Of a stretch of DNA of 28,262 nt, positions 17,109-25,906 are shown one piece after another. The stretch's first letter is position 1; every line of letters starts with the position of its first letter. The position numbers were made by a program, and so were the translations under genes. The stretch lies in contig DATGMB010000190.1 in NCBI GenBank assembly GCA_035293845.1, positions 1 through 28,262 on the forward strand, written 5' to 3'. This DNA comes from DATGMB01 sp035293845. GTDB taxonomy: Bacteria; Acidobacteriota; Terriglobia; Bryobacterales; Bryobacteraceae. The notes under the pieces were generated by a model, which was given only the letters and a program-made list of their open reading frames with translations, searched no databases and was not told the DNA's origin.

Positions 17109-17714
17109 TCACAGCCGGTATTCGGCTTTGAGCTCCCTCAGGTCCTTCTCGAACTGTTTCGCCATCGCGAAGGTGTAGATCCGTGTAATATCGCCGGCGT
17201 TCTGGAATTCAACAATCTTCCTCAAATCGCTCTGACGCTGTTTCCACGTTAAGCCGTCTGTAAAAAATAATGCGGTGTCCGGCCGCTTTGCTGCGATGAT
17301 CGTCCGGATGTCGCCGAGGATATCCGTCATCTTTGAGCCAGTAGCGCCGTATCCCTTCGACTCGATCAAAATGCGGGCCGCGCTTTTCGAAGGGATTGCG
17401 AAGTCACATTTCGCCTCCTGGCCCCGTGGTCCCTGGAAAGTACAACGCGCCTGGAAATCGCCGCCGAAGACCTTTGTGACGATCGCCTCGGCAAAGTCTT
17501 CGACACCGCGTCCGCGCTTCTGGCCCGAAATCGCGCTGCCACGCCCGCTGCGGAGGCGCTCGACCAGAACATCGGTCCAGTGGGCCCGGCGGTTCGCCTC
17601 TTCCGCCATTGCCTCCAAGACGCCGGTAGCCAGGAGGTCTTCCAGGAACGCCTCGCGGTCCGCGCGATAAGCCTTGACGCTGGTCCCGGAATCTCCTCGC
17701 GCGTCACGGAGCAC
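17109..17714 (-). CDS. Type II restriction endonuclease, DpnII-like, C-terminal part of a frameshifted gene
   Basis: About 200 residues from a GTG at 17714. A PD-(D/E)xK core is visible: the acidic residue in AKCDFAIPSKS and the ExK in RILIESKGYG, followed by FFTDGLTWKQRQSDLRKIV and DITRIYTFAMAKQFEKDL, which recalls the C-terminus of DpnII-type enzymes (TDG.GW ... IYN). It lies directly downstream of a Dam-like methylase on the same strand. The GTG is probably not the native start: upstream, the same frame reads ARLFLGLSKDQFIS right after a TGA, and the rest of the N-terminus is found at 17715-17942 across two frameshifts. The family assignment is moderate, and loss of function is likely if the frameshifts are real. 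GC is lower than in the flanking genes, suggesting transfer. Confidence 0.7.
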   Translation of the reverse strand: MLRDARGDSGTSVKAYRADREAFLEDLLATGVLEAMAEEANRRAHWTDVLVERLRSGRGSAISGQKRGRGVEDFAEAIVTKVFGGDFQARCTFQGPRGQEAKCDFAIPSKSAARILIESKGYGATGSKMTDILGDIRTIIAAKRPDTALFFTDGLTWKQRQSDLRKIVEFQNAGDITRIYTFAMAKQFEKDLRELKAEYRL

Positions 17715-17942
17715 AGAAATGAATTGATCCTTGGACAGCCCCAGAAACAGCCGCGCAGATCAGAATTCCATCCTCAAAATTTTCATCCAGAAGCTTCCTC
17801 AGATCCGCCACGGTGTAGGCCTTCTTCACGTGCAAGCTCCTGAGCCGTTCGATCACGCGGCTGGCTGTTCATCTCGCCAGTCGACGGTCAGAGGCCGAAG
17901 GCTGCTCAGGATTTCAGAGAGCTTCTGCGCGATGACTTCCAT
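17715..17942 (-). pseudogene. N-terminal part of the restriction endonuclease, broken by two compensating frameshifts
   Basis: An ATG (17942-17940) follows the methylase TGA with no gap, and GGGGAG lies just before it. It encodes MEVIAQKLSEILSSL and runs 29 codons to DEQPAA, then meets TGA at 17855-17853. The adjacent frame then reads on as coding-like sequence (VIERLRSLHVKKAYTVADLR, then KLLDENFEDGILIC) from 17856 to about 17755. The original frame resumes as ARLFLGLSKDQF into the nuclease body at about 17756. A first shift between 17871 and 17853 and an opposite one between 17760 and 17749 restore the frame, so an intact protein would have about 277 residues. In the first frame the middle stretch contains four TGA codons. 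Confidence 0.6.
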
Positions 17943-19073
17943 TCATCTCCCCACGATCAGGTACTCATGTACCTCAGCTCGTTCGACGCGATCGTGGGTT
18001 CCGAAGTGATAACGGTGGGGCCGCTCAAAGGCAGTGACCGTAGGTTTGTACTGCCTGAGCAACTTTTCCAGGATCTCCCGGTCTGGAAAGCCATTCGAGC
18101 TATAGGAAAGTACGATGATGCTCTCGCGGTAAAGCTTGAACAGGCGATCGAAAGCCTCAATCGCCGTTTGCCGGTAGCTGAATGGCGTATAGGGCTTTTC
18201 AATCTTCTTGACCCGGGTCTCCTGCATGATTCGAACGCCTGTCCAGTAGCAGGAGAGACCTTCCAGGAAGTGGTACCGCTTCATGTAACAGTTGTCGTCC
18301 GACCGCGGCACGTAAGGCGGATCCAAATAGACCAGGTCCACGCCTTTCGGCTTCAGGCTGAATACATCGCCGCGTCTTATGGTATGCCGGCGGCCGTTAT
18401 CGAACACGATCCGGTTGAAAGCCTCCACTTGTTCGAGGAAATGTTCCTCGATCGAGAGCCGGAGGTCCCGGCGGCCGTCGTCGTAGCGGGAGAGATTACC
18501 CGACACTGTAAAAACACCGCGCGGCTGCTTCTTAAGACAAGAGCGGATGAGCGCTGCACGCGCAAGCGCTCGCTGCTCCGGCTGCGCCAAATTGTCCACA
18601 TTTGCAGAGACCCGATCCAGAAAGCGCAGGTCTTCCGTCGTGTAGAAAATTCCATCGAAGGTCCGCTCGATAAAATGCGGGCCGTTGCTTCGCGGCGCAA
18701 GCAACATCTTGAGAGCGGGGCCGTCGAGCCGATATCTGCTATTACCAACAGTGGCCGATGCCAATACGGTTGGGAAGTTGAGAAAGTCGGAAGCGATCAC
18801 CCGTTTTCCCATTGCCTTCAGCAAATAGGCAACACAACCGCTCCCAACAAACGGATCGGCGGCTGTCTCAAAGCTCAGATTGCGCAAGACCCCGTGGATC
18901 CACGGCAACAACCGGTGCTTGGATCCCATGTATCGGAGCTCCGGGTATTCGGCGACGCGCGATGGTAGAGGAACTTTGGCGAAATCTTCCCGGCTGTAAA
19001 CAACCTCGAGTGGAGCGGCGTCTGAAATGGTTGTGGCCAGCCTTGGCATTTCCTCAAACCCTAGCAGGTCCAT
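17943..19073 (-). CDS. DNA adenine methylase, D12/Dam class (type II R-M modification subunit)
   Basis: A 376-residue N6-adenine methyltransferase. The N-terminal RYMGSKHRLLPWI (47-59) is the D12-class opening motif. The SAM-binding motif is DPFVGSG (73-79) and the catalytic motif IV is DPPY (251-254) in LVYLDPPYVPRSDDNCYMK; motif order (I before IV) is that of the alpha class to which Dam and DpnM belong. It should protect host DNA at the site cut by the adjacent DpnII-like nuclease. The site may be GATC-like, but that is inference from family pairing. It is larger than Dam (about 280 residues), with an extra N-terminal segment of about 40 residues. The TGA stop abuts the ATG of the nuclease. 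No Shine-Dalgarno is evident at ATG 19073. GC is lower than in neighbouring genes. Confidence 0.88.
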   Translation of the reverse strand: MDLLGFEEMPRLATTISDAAPLEVVYSREDFAKVPLPSRVAEYPELRYMGSKHRLLPWIHGVLRNLSFETAADPFVGSGCVAYLLKAMGKRVIASDFLNFPTVLASATVGNSRYRLDGPALKMLLAPRSNGPHFIERTFDGIFYTTEDLRFLDRVSANVDNLAQPEQRALARAALIRSCLKKQPRGVFTVSGNLSRYDDGRRDLRLSIEEHFLEQVEAFNRIVFDNGRRHTIRRGDVFSLKPKGVDLVYLDPPYVPRSDDNCYMKRYHFLEGLSCYWTGVRIMQETRVKKIEKPYTPFSYRQTAIEAFDRLFKLYRESIIVLSYSSNGFPDREILEKLLRQYKPTVTAFERPHRYHFGTHDRVERAEVHEYLIVGR

Positions 19074-19226
19074 TATGATTCGCTACGCAGTCCAACACAA
19101 GAGGCCTGAATTGTTTTGGCTCCTGCCTCCGGCGCTACGGGTGTAATCGGGCGAAACGCACAGATTCTGTAGATTCGGCGCTGGTAGCCCGGAGTGACTG
19201 TGGCGTGCAGGCCGCCCGCTCACAAT

Positions 19227-21071
<1,845 letters not shown>

Positions 21072-21129
21072 AGGAGAGATTATCTTATCGAGTTTCCGGC
21101 CGGCGCAGGCCATCGTCCCGAGCCACGGC

Positions 21130-21135
21130 TAAAAT
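21130..21135 (+). promoter_or_regulatory. TAAAAT -10 box 8 nt before the hydroxylase-family gene
   Basis: TAAAAT is followed by AAGATCGC and then ATG 21144, with no Shine-Dalgarno. The spacing is that of a leaderless promoter. Confidence 0.45.
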
Positions 21136-21143
21136 AAGATCGC

Positions 21144-22424
21144 ATGGATTCGCTGTACGGGCTCGCGGTTTCGCTGGCGGTGCCGGTGTTCGTGGCGCTA
21201 ATCGCGATCGAGCTGGCGGTGGACGCGATCCGCGGCACCCGCTACTACCATTTCGCCGACGCGATCAATAACCTGAGCTGCGGGATGGTGAGCAACGGCA
21301 CGCGGGTATTCTTCGGATTCCTCGGGCTGGTGACCTACCGGTGGATGCTCGACCGGGCGCCCCTGCACCTTTCCGCGAAGGCCTGGCCCGTGTGGGTCTT
21401 CGCGTTCGTCCTTTACGATTTCTGCTATTACTGGCAGCACCGGCTGGGGCACACCGTCGGGCTGTTCTGGGCCTCGCATTCGGTGCATCATCAGAGCGAA
21501 GAGTTCAACCTCACGACGGCGCTGCGGCAGCCCGGCACCGGCGCGTTCACCAACTGGATTTTCTACGTGCCGATGGCGCTCTGCGGCGTCCCGGTCAGCG
21601 TCTTCCTGATGGTGGCGGTGATCCAGCTCTTCTATCAGTTCTGGCCCCATACGCGGATGATCGGGCGGCTGGGCGTGCTGGACCGATGGATCCAGACGCC
21701 TTCGAATCATCGCGTACATCACGCGCAGAACGATGTTTACCTGGACCGCAATTACGTGGGCGTGTTCGTCCTCTGGGACCGCCTGTTCGGCACGTTTCAG
21801 GAGGAACTGGACGAGGAGCCGTGCATCTACGGCGTCCGCGGACAGTTAAAGAGTTGGAACCCGGTGTGGGCGAACCTCCACTACTACTCGATCCTGCTGC
21901 GGGATTCGCTGCACGCGCGGCGCTGGCGGGATAAGCTGCGAGTGTGGTGGGCGCCTCCGGGGTGGCGCCCGGCGGACGTGGCCGCGCGCTTTCCCAAGCC
22001 GCCGTACGACCCGCGCCGCGATTTCGAGCGCTACGATCCGCCGCGGAGCACCACACTAAGCCTCTACGTGCTGGCGCAGTTCGCGCTCCTCATGGCGGCG
22101 CACAGCCACTGGCTGGCAGAACTGGCCAAACAGCCGGTGGCGGTCTCCGTCGCGTACTACCTGTTCCTGCTGGCGAGCCTGGTCGCGCTCGGCGGGCTGC
22201 TTGAAAACCGCCGCGTCTTCCGCATGCTGGAGGCGGGCCGGCTGATCCTGGTGGCGGCTGGGGTGCTGGGCCTCGGCGAATGGTTCGGCGGCGTGCGGGA
22301 TGCGGCCGCGCGGATGGGGATTATGCTGGCGGCGATCGCGTCGCTCGCGTGGCTGAGCTGGTCTGGCCGGCCGGGCCGGGCGGAGGCAGCCGGCGGAGAG
22401 GCTAGACCGTTAGAGGCTCGTTGA
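21144..22424 (+). CDS. Fatty acid hydroxylase/sterol desaturase-family di-iron membrane protein
   Basis: A 426-residue polytopic membrane protein. The eight-histidine di-iron signature is complete: HRLGH (H99, H103), HSVHH (H112, H115, H116) and NHRVHH (H189, H192, H193). The layout YDFCYYWQHRLGH ... LFWASHSVHHQSEEFN ... TPSNHRVHHAQN ... DRLFGTF resembles the alkylglycerol-monooxygenase-like branch more than beta-carotene hydroxylases. About four membrane helices lie in residues 1-170. A C-terminal extension (about 300-426) adds three or four hydrophobic segments beyond the usual catalytic core. The substrate is a membrane lipid of unknown type. Acidobacteria have unusual ether and membrane-spanning lipids, so a role in that chemistry is possible, but this is inference. 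Confidence 0.85.
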   Translation: MDSLYGLAVSLAVPVFVALIAIELAVDAIRGTRYYHFADAINNLSCGMVSNGTRVFFGFLGLVTYRWMLDRAPLHLSAKAWPVWVFAFVLYDFCYYWQHRLGHTVGLFWASHSVHHQSEEFNLTTALRQPGTGAFTNWIFYVPMALCGVPVSVFLMVAVIQLFYQFWPHTRMIGRLGVLDRWIQTPSNHRVHHAQNDVYLDRNYVGVFVLWDRLFGTFQEELDEEPCIYGVRGQLKSWNPVWANLHYYSILLRDSLHARRWRDKLRVWWAPPGWRPADVAARFPKPPYDPRRDFERYDPPRSTTLSLYVLAQFALLMAAHSHWLAELAKQPVAVSVAYYLFLLASLVALGGLLENRRVFRMLEAGRLILVAAGVLGLGEWFGGVRDAAARMGIMLAAIASLAWLSWSGRPGRAEAAGGEARPLEAR

Positions 22425-22470
22425 GGGCAGACCGCGCTCGGCCACTATCCGCGCGCGAATTAAAGGCCGG

Positions 22471-22550
22471 CCGCGCATCATGCGCCACTACCCGGATATA
22501 AGTCCTTTGATTTGAAGCAACGGTTTGCTTGCGCCGCGCATAATGCGCGG
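22471..22550. repeat. Two near-identical palindromic repeats in a convergent intergenic gap
   Basis: CCGCGCATCATGCGC (22471-22485) recurs with one change as CCGCGCATAATGCGC (22534-22548), 63 bp apart. Each is a dyad: GCGCA-TCA-TGCGC, and CCGCGCA-TAA-TGCGCGG (22534-22550, 7-bp arms). They lie between convergent stops (22424 and 22629) and could be terminators, protein-binding sites or REP-like elements. Nothing else was recognised in this 204-bp gap. Confidence 0.5.
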
Positions 22551-22628
22551 AGATCGGGGTAACGCGGTGTCCATGCCGGCCGCCTGAGCTGGCCAGACGG
22601 GGCGCGGCCCATTGGCCTGCGCCAGCCG

Positions 22629-23045
22629 TTACGCCGTGAGCGGCGCGGTCAGAACCAGCTCGATCTCAGGCTCGTGCGTCAGCGTGCGGTGAATCAGGCA
22701 TGCTTTGGCGGCGCGCAGGACGCCTTCCCGGTGCTGCGCATCGAGTTCCGGAACGGTCAGCTCGATGCGGAACCGGCCCAGCCGCGCGGGCGGGCGCACC
22801 TTTTCGGCGGCAACCCGCGCCTTCAATCCGCCGGATGGCAGGCCGCGCGCGGTGAGGTATTCGAGAGCGTAGTAGGCGGTGCAGGTCCCGAGCGAGGCGA
22901 GCAAAAGCTCCGGCGGCGTCATCCCGGAATCGGCGCCGCCATTGTCTGGCGGCTGGTCGCTGACCACGCGATGGCCGCGCGCGGTCGCTTCGAAACTCAC
23001 GCCATCCTGGTATCGAATCTCGATTTCGATTGGCGCGCTGTCCAT
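22629..23045 (-). CDS. OsmC/Ohr-family protein
   Basis: A 138-residue cytoplasmic protein with the OsmC fold. The order is an N-terminal hairpin (IEIEIRYQDGVSFEATARGH), the conserved acidic helix start TPPELLLASLGTC (E46, C55), and the second cysteine helix AAKACLIHRTL (C116). Two-cysteine OsmC/Ohr proteins reduce organic hydroperoxides through this C55/C116 pair. This one looks closer to the YhfA-like general OsmC branch, so peroxidase activity is likely but not certain. The start is taken as ATG 23045. GGAGG is directly adjacent to it, an awkward spacing, but the upstream in-frame extension does not look like OsmC. The start is 11 nt after the stop of the small membrane-protein gene, so the two form an operon. 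Confidence 0.85.
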   Translation of the reverse strand: MDSAPIEIEIRYQDGVSFEATARGHRVVSDQPPDNGGADSGMTPPELLLASLGTCTAYYALEYLTARGLPSGGLKARVAAEKVRPPARLGRFRIELTVPELDAQHREGVLRAAKACLIHRTLTHEPEIELVLTAPLTA

Positions 23046-23056
23046 CCTCCGGCCGC

Positions 23057-23296
23057 TCAGCCCTTCGGCTGCTTTAAGCGCCGCCACGCGCGGTAACCGT
23101 AGAAAAACGCGAGCCCGCCGACCACCGCGCCCGCGCCGATCACCATCCCGGCCGAAAGCGGCGTGACGCTGCCCTGCTGCGCGGCCAATTCCAGCACGCC
23201 GAACGTGGCGCCGCCCGCGCCGCCCACGCCCGCGCCGACGCTCGTCAGAGCGGCCTGCTCGACCGCGTCGGCCTTCTCCTTCTTCTTCTTCTCCAT
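23057..23296 (-). CDS. Small glycine-rich two-helix membrane protein, unknown function
   Basis: 79 residues that I do not recognise. A lysine-rich head (MEKKKKEKADAVEQ) is followed by a Gly/Ala-rich hydrophobic segment (about 15-40, GAGVGGAGGATFGVLELAA), a short polar turn, a second hydrophobic helix (about 47-67, AGMVIGAGAVVGGLAFFYGY) and a basic tail (RAWRRLKQPKG). The repeated GxxxG/AxxxG steps favour tight helix packing or oligomerisation. The basic head and tail suggest both ends are cytoplasmic. It is the first gene of a pair with OsmC, 11 nt apart. The start has only a weak GGGAA upstream. Confidence 0.6.
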   Translation of the reverse strand: MEKKKKEKADAVEQAALTSVGAGVGGAGGATFGVLELAAQQGSVTPLSAGMVIGAGAVVGGLAFFYGYRAWRRLKQPKG

Positions 23297-23388
23297 AGGG
23301 TTCCCGAAGCGTTTTCCTTACTGCCATTGTACGCCGGGGCACGGTGGAACGCCATCGCCGTGCGCGGAGCAGTGTGCGGCACGGCTGT

Positions 23389-23394
23389 TACACT
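23389..23394 (+). promoter_or_regulatory. TACACT -10 box 7 nt before the TPR gene
   Basis: TACACT is followed by AAGAACA and then ATG 23402. No Shine-Dalgarno is present, which is consistent with a leaderless transcript. Confidence 0.45.
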
Positions 23395-23401
23395 AAGAAC
23401 A

Positions 23402-24589
23402 ATGCAGTCATTCGCAGCCCTGGCTGTCCTTCTGGTGTCTTTTTGCGGCCTGGCGGGCGCGGAAACGACGCTCGTGCTGCCCTTCTTCAACCATACCGGA
23501 AACGCGAACCTGGATTGGATCGGGGAGAGCATCGCCAAGACCGTACACGATTCGCTCGCCTCCGAAGGCCTGCTGGCCCTCGACCGCTCGGATCGCCTGG
23601 AAGCCTACCGCCGCCTTTCGCTGCGCCCCGGCGCGGAGCTGACGCACGCCTCGATTCTGAAGATCGGGGAATCGCTGGACGCCTCCAACGTGGTTTACGG
23701 CTGGTACGAACTGCTGCCGCCGGCCGAGGCGGGGTCGCAATCGAAAGGGTCGCTGCGCATCAGCGCGCGCATCCTCGACCTCCGGCACACGCGGCAGGGA
23801 CAGGTCTACGGCGTGACCGGCGCGCTGGAGGATCTGGCGGCGCTCGAAGTGCGGCTGGGCTGGCAGACGCTGGCGGCGCTCGAGCCGCGAACGGTCCCGC
23901 CCGAGGACGGGTTCCTCAAGGCGCGTCCGCCGGTGCGCATCGATGCGGTAGAGAATTACATCCGCGGCCTGCTTTCCTCCTCGCCCGAGCAGCGGCGCCG
24001 GCTCTTCACGCAGGCGGCGCGGCTCGACGAGCACTATTCCCCGCCCCGCTTCGAGCTCGGCAAGAGCTACTGGGAGAAGAAGGAATACAAGGCCGCCGGG
24101 GAATGGTTCGCGGGCGTGACCGAGACCGACCCGCATTACCTGGAAGCGCAGTTCTTTCTCGGCCTGTGCCGCTACCACGACGGCGATTTCGAAGGCGCCG
24201 TGCGGGCGTTCCAACTGGTCGCGGGCCGGATGCCGCTGAACGAGGTCTTCAACAACCTCGGCGCGGCCCAGGACCGCCTCAACCGCGCCGCCGATGCCGC
24301 CGCCAGCTTCCAGAAGGCGCTCGAAGGCGATAGCGCCGACCCCGATTACCACTTCAATCTCGGCTACGCCCAGTGGCGGGCCGGCCAGTTCGCCGCGGCC
24401 GAGGAGAGTTTCCGTGCCGTGCTGGCGCGCAATGCGAACGATCAGGAAGCGGCGGCGCTGCTGGAGCGCGCCGTCCGGCGGGAGGGTCCGCGGGCGGGCG
24501 AGCCGAAAGCGCAGGGCCGGGAGCGGCTCAAGACCAATTACGACGAGGCGGCCTACCGGCAGTTGCAGGCAGAGTTGGGGAAGAATTAG
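23402..24589 (+). CDS. Exported TPR-repeat protein with TolB-N-like domain
   Basis: 395 residues. ATG 23402 gives the signal peptide MQSFAALAVLLVSFCGLAGA; the open frame upstream has no export signal. Residues 22-160 look like the TolB-amino-terminal/FlgO-like alpha/beta domain (LVLPFFNHTGNANLDWIGES, then SILKIGESLDASNVVYGWYE, then ISARILDLRHTRQGQVYGV), often found in Acidobacteria in front of TPRs. Four TPRs follow at about 212-245, 246-279, 280-313 and 314-347, with typical W/L-G-Y/F-A-P spacing (NLGYAQWRAGQFAAAEESFR). The C-terminal 45 residues are charged. A scaffolding role in the periplasm is likely, with partners unknown. It converges on the small secreted-protein gene and ends at a hairpin. 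Confidence 0.75.
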   Translation: MQSFAALAVLLVSFCGLAGAETTLVLPFFNHTGNANLDWIGESIAKTVHDSLASEGLLALDRSDRLEAYRRLSLRPGAELTHASILKIGESLDASNVVYGWYELLPPAEAGSQSKGSLRISARILDLRHTRQGQVYGVTGALEDLAALEVRLGWQTLAALEPRTVPPEDGFLKARPPVRIDAVENYIRGLLSSSPEQRRRLFTQAARLDEHYSPPRFELGKSYWEKKEYKAAGEWFAGVTETDPHYLEAQFFLGLCRYHDGDFEGAVRAFQLVAGRMPLNEVFNNLGAAQDRLNRAADAAASFQKALEGDSADPDYHFNLGYAQWRAGQFAAAEESFRAVLARNANDQEAAALLERAVRREGPRAGEPKAQGRERLKTNYDEAAYRQLQAELGKN

Positions 24590-24596
24590 CGGCCTC

Positions 24597-24616
24597 GGGC
24601 CGGGCCTGCCCGGCCC
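24597..24616. terminator. GGGCCGGGC/GCCCGGCCC hairpin between convergent genes
   Basis: Perfect 9-bp arms (24597-24605 and 24608-24616) with a 2-nt loop, 8 bp after the TPR stop and 17 bp before the stop of the convergent gene. No U-tract. The same arms occur at 26909-26931 and, with one mismatch, inside a gene at 12943-12962, so this is also a dispersed repeat. Confidence 0.6.
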
Positions 24617-24632
24617 CTACCAGGAAGCCCGG

Positions 24633-25028
24633 CTATTTCGGTGCGCCTGCCGCGGCGCGGGTCAGAACCACCTTGCCGGAGATGTTGCCCGAATCGATGG
24701 CGCCCTTCATATCGCCTTCGATGCGATCATCGCTCACGATCACCAGGTTGAACTTCATCGGACTGGTAGCCTCCGGCGGCTGCACCTCGAAGACGAGCGT
24801 CTTGCCATCCAACTTCGCGTTTCGAATCTGCTCCAGATCCTGATCGTGCACGCGTCCGATCTTACCCGAGATCCCCTCGGCCTTCTGATCGAACTGGGCC
24901 TGCACCTGGGTATCGATCTGTTCGCCGCTCGAGGGATCGGTGACCACGATCTTGCCGGACCAGGCGCCGGTGACATCGGCTGCCATCAGGGGCGCCGCAA
25001 GCGCCAGAACCAACCACGTCGCTTTCAT
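24633..25028 (-). CDS. Small secreted protein of unknown function (beta-barrel-like)
   Basis: 131 residues with a clear Sec signal (MKATWLVLALAAPLMAA). GGAGG lies 8-9 nt before ATG 25028. The mature protein is mostly alternating strands: VTGAWSGKIVVTDPSSGEQI, QVQAQFDQKAEGISGKIGRV, KLDGKTLVFEVQPPEATSPM, KFNLVIVSDDRIEGDMKGAI and NISGKVVLTRAAAGAPK. This is a compact periplasmic sandwich/lipocalin-like pattern (W.G.....G....v.g...L.g). I do not recognise a named family. It lies 126 bp downstream of a cyclophilin on the same strand, with a likely terminator between them, so it is probably transcribed on its own. Confidence 0.7.
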   Translation of the reverse strand: MKATWLVLALAAPLMAADVTGAWSGKIVVTDPSSGEQIDTQVQAQFDQKAEGISGKIGRVHDQDLEQIRNAKLDGKTLVFEVQPPEATSPMKFNLVIVSDDRIEGDMKGAIDSGNISGKVVLTRAAAGAPK

Positions 25029-25128
25029 GTCTCACGCCTCCGTCCTCCATTCTTGCCGGTTCCCGGTTTCGATTCCGTTCGATGCCGCACCGAATGGAGG
25101 AACTGGCGGCACGGAGAGTGAGGGCCGT

Positions 25129-25150
25129 CGCCCGCTCGGCGCCGCGGGCG
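25129..25150 (-). terminator. Hairpin after the minus-strand cyclophilin
   Basis: CGCCCGC (25129-25135), an 8-nt loop, then GCGGGCG (25144-25150), starting 5 bp past the cyclophilin stop at 25155. It has 7 GC pairs but no U-tract on the minus strand. Confidence 0.4.
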
Positions 25151-25154
25151 TTTC

Positions 25155-25877
25155 CTACTTCTTGGTGGCCGGCGCCGCCTTCTTCGCGGCCGGCGCGGCA
25201 GGCTCGGGGAAGATGATGGTGGCCGAAGTGATCCGGGTCAGGTTGGGGAAATTCGGCTTCAGGTAGGCGTCGCCTTTCTCCTGGATCGAGCCTTGGTCCG
25301 GCCGCTCGCCGTAGCCGGGGAAGATCTTGTCCACGTTTTCCATGCCTTCGGTGACGGTGCCGAACGGCGCGAAACCCTGTTGGGCCGGCGGATTGAGGCT
25401 ACTGGTGTTGTCCCTCAGGTTGATGAAGAGCTGAGTGGTGCGGGAGTTTGGCGCGGGCGTCTTGGCGAAAACCACGGTGCCGCGCGCATTGTGCTGCGTA
25501 ACCGGGTCGTCCTTGATGTTGGCGTGCTCCCAGGCGTGATTGATCGCTGGGTTGCCCGAAAGCCCGAACTGCACGATGAAGTTCGGCACTACGCGGAAGA
25601 ACGTCTCCTGCGTGAAGAAGCCGTTGCGCACCAGATTGTAGAAACGGTCGGCGCCGAGGGGTGCCCAATCGCGGTGCACTTCCACCGTGAAATCGCCTGC
25701 CGTGGTGGCGAACTTGACGCGGTAGAGATCCGGAGCGCGGCGCGTCAGGGCCGCCGGATTGAGCAGCGGATTGGGCCGTGCTGTGGTCTTGGGCGCGGTC
25801 TTGGCAGCCGTCTTCGGGGCCGGCGTCTGGGCCAGCAGCGCGGCGCCGGAGAGGAGGATCGTGAACAAGGCTTTCAT
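25155..25877 (-). CDS. Exported cyclophilin-type peptidyl-prolyl cis-trans isomerase (1)
   Basis: 240 residues. The signal peptide is MKALFTILLSGAALLAQ, followed by a Pro/Ala/Lys/Thr linker (about 18-45) typical of envelope proteins tethered or spaced from the membrane. The cyclophilin domain runs about 50-225. Catalytic and pocket positions are visible as R95 and Q103 (TFFRVVPNFIVQFG), the RTTQLFINL strand and FGTVTEGMENVDKI. A second Ala/Lys-rich tail (AAPAAKKAAPATKK) ends the protein. It should catalyse proline isomerisation in folding of exported proteins. It is divergent from a second cyclophilin, with only 29 bp between the ATGs. TATAAT lies 8 nt before its start, and there is no Shine-Dalgarno. 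Confidence 0.9.
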   Translation of the reverse strand: MKALFTILLSGAALLAQTPAPKTAAKTAPKTTARPNPLLNPAALTRRAPDLYRVKFATTAGDFTVEVHRDWAPLGADRFYNLVRNGFFTQETFFRVVPNFIVQFGLSGNPAINHAWEHANIKDDPVTQHNARGTVVFAKTPAPNSRTTQLFINLRDNTSSLNPPAQQGFAPFGTVTEGMENVDKIFPGYGERPDQGSIQEKGDAYLKPNFPNLTRITSATIIFPEPAAPAAKKAAPATKK

Positions 25878-25885
25878 CAGGCCCG

Positions 25886-25893
25886 ATTATACT
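25886..25893. promoter_or_regulatory. Overlapping divergent -10 boxes between two cyclophilin genes
   Basis: On the minus strand TATAAT (25891 to 25886) is 8 nt before ATG 25877. On the plus strand TATACT (25888-25893) is 13 nt before ATG 25907, which has GAGGA as a Shine-Dalgarno. The two hexamers overlap, so polymerase binding for one gene should exclude the other. Confidence 0.5.
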
Positions 25894-25906
25894 ATGAGGA
25901 AACCCC

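Noticed and set aside
11678..17178. Long plus-strand open frames opposite the M16 and GH2 genes (11678-13063, 13243-14490, 15466-17178)
   Set aside because: Antisense shadows rich in Arg/Asp/Val, with clear real genes on the minus strand.
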